This document shows positions 16,112 through 21,073 of a DNA stretch of 21,073 nt, in pieces. Position 1 is the first letter of the stretch. Every line of letters starts with the position of its first letter. The notes beneath the pieces were generated by a model, which did not search any database, was not told the DNA's origin, and worked only from the letters and a program-made list of their open reading frames with translations. Origin of the DNA: a virus; the IMG/VR virus record IMGVR_UViG_3300021959_000498, positions 1-21,073 of that record; one strand, given 5' to 3'. Made by a program: the position numbers and the translations under genes.

Positions 16112-17567
16112 CTACGAATATCTCTTTGTTAAAGTTCTTGGTCATGCCGAGTATATCTCGAGCACTGAAGTCCTCACCTGTCTTCTTTACAAGATTTTTG
16201 GCAATCTTCCCTGCCTCGATAATCTCATCCTCTCTATATCGCAATGTCTCTTTCCAGTCCTGACCATTCAAGTCAGATACTTCGCGGATACTGGTGAGCC
16301 CAGCAGCAATGCGCTCTACGTCAGCTTTGGTTTCCTTCAGCGGATCAACAGAGATCATCTTGGGAGGAGTCGCAGTCACCTTGAATCCATCAGGCATAGG
16401 TGGCAATTTGTTCTGAGACACTAACTGTTTCACCTTCCATGTCACAATGGGAGCCATGAACTCACGGATAAATCGAGTATGCTGCTTCTTAAACGCCTTG
16501 TGAGCAGTCTGGATCGATGCTCGCGAAGAAGAGAAGGTCGTATTAGAAAAGTCCAGAGAAGTGATTTCCAATGGCAACCCATACATGAGTCCAGCAAAGC
16601 GAAGCAACTGTGTGATAAACGGCCCAAATTGCTGACCAGTCTGACTCGCACCAAGCATCTTGGCATCCTCACCCATCTCGCCGTATAACACAGCTCCGGG
16701 GCTCATGATTTGCTCTTGCCTATCGTTTCCAGCACTATCAGTGACAGTTTCCATCCCATCAAGACCATCCAATCCACCTTTGCGAGTGATAAAGACACAA
16801 TGAGCTGCGGAAATCTTCTGCTGGATGATCGACGCTTCCATGAACGCATCTATGTCATCAAATAGATCCATGCTGCGAACTGTGCTTGGCAATCCACGAG
16901 TCATTGAGATTCGATGACGCTGAGCAAGGAATACACAGTCTTTAGCATCATAATATGTGTGCTTCTTTTGGCTGACCTCAACAAAATAGCCTAAGATTTT
17001 TCCGTTCTGGTCAGTCTTGACTCCATTGATAATGTTCTGGTCAGCATTCTTCGGACTTGAGATACGATGAGCTTCCAAAACCTGCAACTGATCTTCAAGC
17101 ATCACGATGAGAATGTCACCATCAATCTTCTCTGCTCGGAATACAAGCTTCTCAATCTCAGGACCACTCAAGTAGTCACGAATCTCAGGTCGTCCTTGCC
17201 AGAATTCCTTGAATGCTTTCTCTGCTGCCTTATTCCATCGCTTGTTGTTCGATTGGATTTGGATATTCACAGCTTCCCCAAGAACATGCTCCTCTAGCCT
17301 GTCCATGATCGATGCTACGAACAAGTTATCACGGTCCAGCTTGCGACTCTTCTCACGCATCACGATGAGGTCAGACTCATTCATATGCTCATCGCCACCA
17401 CCAGTCATACCAGTTATGTGTGAACGCAGTCGGGACTTCTCAGCCTGACGATAACGCATAGCATGCTCAGCAGCACTACGCTCCATCAATCGCTGCGTGT
17501 ATTTCTGAGGATTGGTTACTTTATAATAACCGTCAACAAAGGATGAGATTCTATCAACTAAGCTCAT
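16080..17567 (-). CDS. B: Portal protein, lambda gpB family
   Basis: This encodes 495 residues (lambda B has 533). It is recognised as the lambda-type portal family by the N-terminus with ERSAAEHAMRYRQAEKSRLR, then the RKLDRDNLFVASIMDRLEEHV segment (many phages have R..L.rNn..a...i...v..vVG here). Further matches are EKLVFRAEKIDGDILIVMLED, the LQVLEAHRISSP motif and the GLPSTVRSMDLFDDIDAFMEASI helix. FSNTTFSSSRASIQTAHKAFK is a classic portal motif. The dodecameric portal is the packaging channel and head-tail vertex. The ATG overlaps the preceding stop (TAATG). The gene ends inside the protease gene. Confidence 0.93.
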   Translation of the reverse strand: MSLVDRISSFVDGYYKVTNPQKYTQRLMERSAAEHAMRYRQAEKSRLRSHITGMTGGGDEHMNESDLIVMREKSRKLDRDNLFVASIMDRLEEHVLGEAVNIQIQSNNKRWNKAAEKAFKEFWQGRPEIRDYLSGPEIEKLVFRAEKIDGDILIVMLEDQLQVLEAHRISSPKNADQNIINGVKTDQNGKILGYFVEVSQKKHTYYDAKDCVFLAQRHRISMTRGLPSTVRSMDLFDDIDAFMEASIIQQKISAAHCVFITRKGGLDGLDGMETVTDSAGNDRQEQIMSPGAVLYGEMGEDAKMLGASQTGQQFGPFITQLLRFAGLMYGLPLEITSLDFSNTTFSSSRASIQTAHKAFKKQHTRFIREFMAPIVTWKVKQLVSQNKLPPMPDGFKVTATPPKMISVDPLKETKADVERIAAGLTSIREVSDLNGQDWKETLRYREDEIIEAGKIAKNLVKKTGEDFSARDILGMTKNFNKEIFVDESNSETNPD

Positions 17568-18010
17568 TATTCCCTTGTGTAACGCATGAATACCCGCTTG
17601 TTCTTGTTCGCATTTGTGTTCACGCGAGATTCAAGCTCATCCAAATTGGAAGTGATGAATCTGAGCCTGTCGCTGTACTCAACTTTGCGATTCCCTAACT
17701 GATAATTCGTCAAGGATGCCAAGGTCATCTCAGCAGCGGCAAGATACATCCTGCAGTCATTGAAATTTTTGGCTAATAAATACTGCTTGGCTTGAGCAAT
17801 CTCCTCTTCGAGTTGTTGTTGTGTTGACCGATTCTCTGCAAGCAGTATCTCTTCGTCGCTCGTCGATAAGCCCAGCCCATCGATAAACGTCTTTTGTGCG
17901 TCCGTAAACCCATTGGGCGAGGACATAAGATCAAGCCCTTCTTCGGCTGTGATAGTAGCATCAGCAACGAGGGAGTTGATTATGTCGAGTTGTGACTGTA
18001 AAAATGCCAT
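17567..18010 (-). CDS. gpW-like head completion protein with N-terminal extension
   Basis: This encodes 147 residues. The C-terminal half (about 85-131) has the gpW pattern: helix CRMYLAAAEMTLASL, a turn QLGNRKVEYS, then the helix DRLRFITSNLDELESRV. The gene lies between large terminase and portal, where lambda W (68 residues) lies. The N-terminal half is an extra helical segment with EEGLDLMSSPNGFTDAQKTF and a glutamine/glutamate-rich helix (TQQQLEEEIAQAKQ). gpW plugs the portal after packaging and prepares it for tail joining. AGGA ten bases upstream supports the ATG. The call depends on pattern plus synteny; the extension is unexplained. Confidence 0.6.
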   Translation of the reverse strand: MAFLQSQLDIINSLVADATITAEEGLDLMSSPNGFTDAQKTFIDGLGLSTSDEEILLAENRSTQQQLEEEIAQAKQYLLAKNFNDCRMYLAAAEMTLASLTNYQLGNRKVEYSDRLRFITSNLDELESRVNTNANKNKRVFMRYTRE

Positions 18011-18028
18011 CGCTCAAAATCCTAATGA

Positions 18029-18352
18029 CTACTTCTCCTCTAAAAGCTGATCGTTTACAACTTTAGCGATTTTGTACCTGTGACGACAAATCGGTGAACG
18101 ACAAACCCTGTACTGCCAGCAATCTTTCCCAGCGGTGACAGTGCTGGTCGCAACAGTATTACTCAGCAGACATCGAGGGCACTTGGAGCGCATAGCCTTG
18201 GCATAGAGACGCTTGGGCATCTTGCTCTCAACGTGCCGTGGCAGGGGAGGACTAGTTGAGCTTTGATCCACGGTCGCTGAACCATTTGCCTTGCTCTTTT
18301 GACTTTCTGGGGCCTTTGATTGCTTCGTGGTTTTTTTTGACTTGCTGCTCAT
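18029..18352 (-). CDS. Small zinc-finger protein, Ogr/Delta-like cysteine pattern
   Basis: From ATG 18352 the product has 107 residues: a low-complexity Ser/Lys-rich N-terminus overlapping the 3' end of the terminase gene by 101 bases, then a C-terminal finger. The four cysteines (58, 61, 84, 89) have spacing C-x2-C-x22-C-x4-C, starting CPRC and followed by an aromatic Tyr four residues after the last Cys. P2 Ogr, from memory, has exactly this spacing with CPLC and Phe at that place. Ogr/Delta proteins activate late phage promoters through RNA polymerase alpha. Other starts are possible: ATG 18220 (MPKRLYAK) lies after the terminase stop and keeps the finger; a frame to 18472 is unlikely. GGAG is eleven bases before ATG 18352. 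Function as an activator is inference; a DNA-packaging accessory role is also possible. Confidence 0.6.
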   Translation of the reverse strand: MSSKSKKTTKQSKAPESQKSKANGSATVDQSSTSPPLPRHVESKMPKRLYAKAMRSKCPRCLLSNTVATSTVTAGKDCWQYRVCRSPICRHRYKIAKVVNDQLLEEK

Positions 18353-20177
18353 TGCGTTTTTTGCTCCTGTTCGCCTTTTCCCGTAAAATATAAGACCCCG
18401 CCACGTTGTACGAAGCGATGTCCAGATAATCATTCCTGCGCCTTGTCTTCTTCCACTTGAAGGTTTCCCCAAGAGGATCGTACTCTCTTTCTTCTGCTGT
18501 TATATGCTTGAGCCAACCAATATCGACATCCCTCGGGACATATCGGTAGTAATCCAGCTCTTCACTCTGTAATAAGTAACGATCATGGACCAGTGCCTTG
18601 GTATTGTCTACCTCGATAAACCAAAGTTTCTGGCCATTGTCCTGCTGCCTCACCGTCACGATGCCATCAATCTTATAAACCTCTTTCTTGCCCGTCATCT
18701 TGCTGCGTAGACCTTTGCCGACACCCTTGATCCCGTACCAGCTAGGATTGGTCTGTAACCACAGAGCGATGACATCATAGCGATAACCACAGTCCACCAT
18801 CTTGCACTCAGGAACCATCGTTTCACCACTCTCAGTGGGCCATCCCTCCATTGCGATGTCATTCACTTCAGAAAGCATGTTCATGATCCCAACATCGGTA
18901 TCCTGACGCTGATCAACAGTGCCATACTCGACCACAACAGACTTCATCGTCGTGAGGTTGTATGCCTCGACTTTGAAATAACAATATCCTTTCTGAACAT
19001 CCGTACCAAAGGTCAGCACATCTGCCCAATCTGGAACAGTCCCAAGCTGACAATCACTGCCGTCTGCCTTGTTTCGGAGAGCCTGCATATTCAACTGATC
19101 CCTGACCGCATCCTCGTCTACATAAGGCAAAGACCACTTAGACTGAATCATCGCCTTCTTCTTTTCCTTGAGATCGGTGACATCAGCCTCCCATTGCTGA
19201 CCTGCTGTCTTTGCGAGTGATTGCATTGGAGAATGGAGAACATTGTACCGCATCCCAAATGCCTTGGTCGGAGGAAGGTCGCCTGTGACAACTCCGTTCT
19301 CGACCACCTGCCCCTTATGCACCAGCAGCGGGTCTTGGAGTGCTTCAAGTCGGTCATTATTGTCCCACTTCTCTTCACAGTGAGAGCATTGATACCTCGC
19401 TGTCTTTTCTGCCGTCACTTGATCTGCAGCATCGAAGACCAGCCCCTCACGCTCCAGTGTTTGGTGTTTTTTGCAGTAAGGACAGGCAACATAAATCTCT
19501 GAGCCTGAACCTTGCACCATAGCCTCCTGCCAAATACGACCCTGCTCATTTGTGACGGTGCACTCCATCACGATTTTACTATCTTCAAATGCATCAGCTC
19601 TCATTTGGATCAATGATACTGGATCAGCTTCAGAACCATCTCCTGCAGAGGTGTCGTACTTATCGATCTCCGTCATCAAAACAACCTTGGCTGAGTGAGA
19701 TGACATTTGCTCGGCAGAACCACCTGCTGCCATAAAACGTAGGTTTGCCCCATTCTTAAATTGCACTGCAGTGAACTTGCCACCTCGAGAGCCCGCGCCT
19801 TTGGTCGGGAGATACTGAGCGTACTGAGAATCCTCTATGACTGGGCGAAGTTTCTCGACCCACATACCAGAGGCTAGGTCCATGGTGGGTAGGCCGAAGA
19901 TTACGTCCTCCTCCTCCTCAAATAAATAATACAGCAATGGAATATTTGTTGCCAGCAAAGATTTGCCGTTCTGGGTTGGCCCGAGAATGGAAACCTTGCG
20001 CCAGTACGGGTCCATCATCGCGTCGAAGATGAATTTGTTGAATGGAGCGAAATCTAGGTCGAAATAAAGACCGCGCCTCGGACCCTTGGGCAGCTTAACC
20101 TCAGTCTCTGCAAATTCGTGCATCGTGCGTGAGATTTTTGGGACTAGGCGAGATGCGAATAACGCAAGACTACCCAT
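18252..20177 (-). CDS. A: Terminase large subunit, GpA family
   Basis: This encodes 641 residues, the same length as lambda A. The N-terminal ATPase has Walker A GPTQNGKS (66-73) and Walker B VVLMTEID (165-172), with a coupling motif near 203 (VMECTVTNEQGRIWQEA). A zinc-ribbon insert follows with CPYC (232-235) and CSHC (264-267), typical of GpA terminases. The C-terminal RNase H-like nuclease shows acidic positions Asp393 (GTDVQKGYCY) and Asp462 (MVDCGYRYDVIALWL). It cuts the concatemer and pumps DNA through the portal. The C-terminus is lysine-rich and overlaps the finger gene. No strong ribosome site precedes the ATG; in its place is the palindrome-bearing element shared with terS. The start overlaps the mini-gene upstream. 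Confidence 0.95.
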   Translation of the reverse strand: MGSLALFASRLVPKISRTMHEFAETEVKLPKGPRRGLYFDLDFAPFNKFIFDAMMDPYWRKVSILGPTQNGKSLLATNIPLLYYLFEEEEDVIFGLPTMDLASGMWVEKLRPVIEDSQYAQYLPTKGAGSRGGKFTAVQFKNGANLRFMAAGGSAEQMSSHSAKVVLMTEIDKYDTSAGDGSEADPVSLIQMRADAFEDSKIVMECTVTNEQGRIWQEAMVQGSGSEIYVACPYCKKHQTLEREGLVFDAADQVTAEKTARYQCSHCEEKWDNNDRLEALQDPLLVHKGQVVENGVVTGDLPPTKAFGMRYNVLHSPMQSLAKTAGQQWEADVTDLKEKKKAMIQSKWSLPYVDEDAVRDQLNMQALRNKADGSDCQLGTVPDWADVLTFGTDVQKGYCYFKVEAYNLTTMKSVVVEYGTVDQRQDTDVGIMNMLSEVNDIAMEGWPTESGETMVPECKMVDCGYRYDVIALWLQTNPSWYGIKGVGKGLRSKMTGKKEVYKIDGIVTVRQQDNGQKLWFIEVDNTKALVHDRYLLQSEELDYYRYVPRDVDIGWLKHITAEEREYDPLGETFKWKKTRRRNDYLDIASYNVAGSYILREKANRSKKRNEQQVKKNHEAIKGPRKSKEQGKWFSDRGSKLN

Positions 20178-20310
20178 ACTTTTCTACGAATTCGTCAAAC
20201 TTGGAACGAATCATCAAGCATCGGCCACAGGTTTCTCCAGTTGGCTGAGGTCTGTCTGTTCCACGAAAAAGCCTCTCCATCTCCCAGCACTTCGGGCAGT
20301 TATCGTCCAA
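20170..20310 (-). CDS. Mini-gene: 46-residue two-CxxC zinc-ribbon peptide
   Basis: From TTG 20310 the frame encodes 46 residues ending in EFVEKYG, with CPKC at 5-8 and CGRC at 28-31 (C-x2-C-x19-C-x2-C). The spacing suggests a small zinc ribbon. The stop overlaps the terL start codon region by eight bases, and the 5' end overlaps the membrane mini-gene by eleven, as in translational coupling. The start is weak: TTG with no clear Shine-Dalgarno; ATG 20280 would drop the first cysteine pair, and an earlier TTG upstream would add a hydrophobic leader. It fills most of the space between terS and terL. Function is unknown. Confidence 0.45.
   Translation of the reverse strand: MDDNCPKCWEMERLFRGTDRPQPTGETCGRCLMIRSKFDEFVEKYG
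20186..20195. promoter_or_regulatory. Palindrome upstream of terL start
   Basis: ACGAATTCGT is a perfect ten-base palindrome, nine bases before the terL ATG and inside the 3' end of the two-CxxC mini-gene. It is part of a 13-base string shared with the terS start region. It may be a binding site for a regulator or the small terminase, or an unusual translation-initiation element. The role is inferred. Confidence 0.4.
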
Positions 20311-20407
20311 AAAAGACCCAGCCCAGAAAAGCGTAATAACAAGCAACGAAAACAGATAGGCCGATGCAGAACAGCTTGCTAGATGCCTCTAATTCAGGGT
20401 CGCGCAT
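20300..20407 (-). CDS. Mini-gene: 35-residue single-pass membrane peptide
   Basis: ATG 20407 lies in the last codons of terS in another frame, preceded by AAGGAG with a five-base spacer, the strongest ribosome site in this area. The product has an acidic start (MRDPELEASSK), then about 23 hydrophobic residues (LFCIGLSVFVACYYAFLGW) and ends FFGR. This is a typical single transmembrane helix. No family is recognised. Small membrane peptides in phage late operons can be holin-like, envelope-modifying or superinfection factors, but nothing here tells which. The coupled position with terS argues for real translation. Confidence 0.55.
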   Translation of the reverse strand: MRDPELEASSKLFCIGLSVFVACYYAFLGWVFFGR

Positions 20408-20922
20408 GACATCTCCTTTAAGATAGCAACGATTTTGTCATTCAGCATGTCCTCAATCTCATTTGAGTCCTTCGACTTGGCCAATTTGATAGCAAGCTCC
20501 TTCGGCAAACCCTGCATTGAGTTGCGAACGAAATCACCAGCATCACGAACGAATTCCTCATGTGCCTCAAGCTCAATCAGCTTGCCCTGCTCCTTCTCTA
20601 GTGCTAATTTGGCCTGCTCTGCCTTGTAATGCCTGTACTTGTCCAAGTTATCATCGAACCCCTCGGACTCGTGCATGTCGGGATCGATCTCTTGAGGTCG
20701 AATCGGAGCCTTTTTCTTCAGCTCTTTCTTGAGCACATCCGTCTTCCACTTCAAAACCACGGCAGGGTCGTACCACTTCACTCCTGAGACATTTGCCACG
20801 GGCATGCCATCATCGACCCAGTTTGCCACGGTTCTGGGTGTAATATCGAAGCACCGAGCTAGATCAGCACAGGATATAGCGCGGAAATCGTACTTTGCGA
20901 AACCTGATGTTGCTCCCCTCAT
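20389..20922 (-). CDS. Terminase small subunit, Nu1-like
   Basis: This encodes 177 residues (lambda Nu1 has 181). Residues about 16-60 form a winged helix-turn-helix: ISCADLARCFDITPRTVANW, then a turn DDGMPVANVSGVKWYDPAVVLKW, as in Nu1/MerR-like DNA-binding domains. A charged helical region follows (about 90-125, DKYRHYKAEQAKLALEKEQG) and probably provides oligomerisation and large-subunit contact. It recognises the packaging start site and stimulates the large subunit. It is the first gene of the unit. There is no Shine-Dalgarno sequence at its ATG; a perfect palindrome occupies that place. The last codons overlap the membrane mini-gene. Confidence 0.9.
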   Translation of the reverse strand: MRGATSGFAKYDFRAISCADLARCFDITPRTVANWVDDGMPVANVSGVKWYDPAVVLKWKTDVLKKELKKKAPIRPQEIDPDMHESEGFDDNLDKYRHYKAEQAKLALEKEQGKLIELEAHEEFVRDAGDFVRNSMQGLPKELAIKLAKSKDSNEIEDMLNDKIVAILKEMSCATLN

Positions 20923-20926
20923 TTTC

Positions 20927-20939
20927 TACGAATTTCGTA
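20927..20939. promoter_or_regulatory. Perfect palindrome directly before terS
   Basis: TACGAATTTCGTA has six-base perfect arms around one central base, and lies five to seventeen bases upstream of the terS ATG. A related weaker dyad, TTTAC(G)AATATT(G)TAAA, lies at 20956-20972. Together they look like an operator or small-terminase binding region in the leader. No convincing -35/-10 pair could be fixed around them. Confidence 0.45.
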
Positions 20940-21073
20940 TTTTAAAGTGTCTCATTTTACGAATATTGTAAAGAACGTCTAAGGTGCACAAGGGGGCTCG
21001 AAGTAGGGGAGTTGAACGCGAATTTGGAGTTGAAAAAATTGTGGGGGCGAAAAAGATGGGCATTTGGCCGATC
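20940..21073. other. Non-coding leader of the late unit, candidate cos/packaging region
   Basis: No credible gene is seen on either strand. It holds two copies of GGAGTTGAA (21008-21016 and 21026-21034, 18 bases apart, plus strand) and two GGGGGC strings followed by CGA-like sequence (20992-20997 and 21043-21048). Position upstream of the small terminase is where lambda-type phages keep cos, whose cosB has short repeated Nu1 sites. That parallel is inference only; no cohesive-end sequence can be assigned. Confidence 0.35.

Noticed and set aside
18353-18472. Forty-residue N-terminal extension of the zinc-finger gene
   Set aside because: It lies deep inside the terL frame, its composition is unlike the rest of the protein, and better starts exist at 18352 and 18220.
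20940-21073. Sigma-70 promoter for the late unit
   Set aside because: Candidate boxes (such as TTTACA with TTTAAA) have wrong spacing, and TTGTGC with CAATAT matches too weakly to report as a feature.
1-21073. tRNA genes, CRISPR arrays, insertion sequences, integrase or att sites
   Set aside because: I looked for cloverleaf-like sequence, regular spaced repeats, transposase motifs and recombinase motifs and saw none.

Overview
The window is the late (structural) transcription unit of a tailed double-stranded DNA phage or prophage with a long non-contractile, lambda-type tail. Every credible gene lies on the minus strand, so the unit reads from about 20.9 kb down to position 1. Genes overlap or abut, often as ATGA, GTGA or TAATG junctions. 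The host is probably a Gram-negative bacterium, because the tail tip follows the lambda M-L-K-I-J plan. No host gene, tRNA, integrase, lysis, replication or regulator module is visible, so host species and prophage versus free-phage status cannot be decided.

Layout in transcription order. (1) 20923-21073: non-coding leader with dyads and short direct repeats. (2) DNA packaging: small terminase (Nu1-like), two mini-genes (a membrane peptide and a two-CxxC peptide), large terminase (GpA family), then a small zinc-finger protein whose cysteine spacing equals that of the Ogr/Delta late activators. (3) Head: gpW-like protein, lambda-family portal, a protease with a nested in-frame scaffold start (as in lambda C/Nu3), decoration protein, major capsid protein, and FII-like joining protein. 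(4) Tail: Z-like, U-like terminator, tail tube, a G/GT chaperone pair joined by a -1 frameshift, a 690-residue tape measure, M-like, an L-like protein with a cysteine cluster, an NlpC/P60 peptidase (K), and a large J protein carrying the I-type ubiquitin-like domain. (5) Receptor-binding end: two small or medium fibre-type proteins, then a long fibre with a discoidin-like domain and a C-terminal S74 chaperone, cut by the window edge.

The order matches lambda Nu1-A-W-B-C/Nu3-D-E-FII-Z-U-V-G/GT-H-M-L-K-I-J almost gene for gene, with FI missing and I fused to J. Many middle-gene assignments (W, FII, Z, U, V) rest partly on this synteny. Most of the window is therefore explained. The parts worth attention are the frameshift cassette, which has a long internal Shine-Dalgarno match before an A8 slippery run; the Ogr-like finger inside the packaging module; the unannotated mini-genes between the terminase subunits; and a 13-base element shared at the start sites of both terminase genes.
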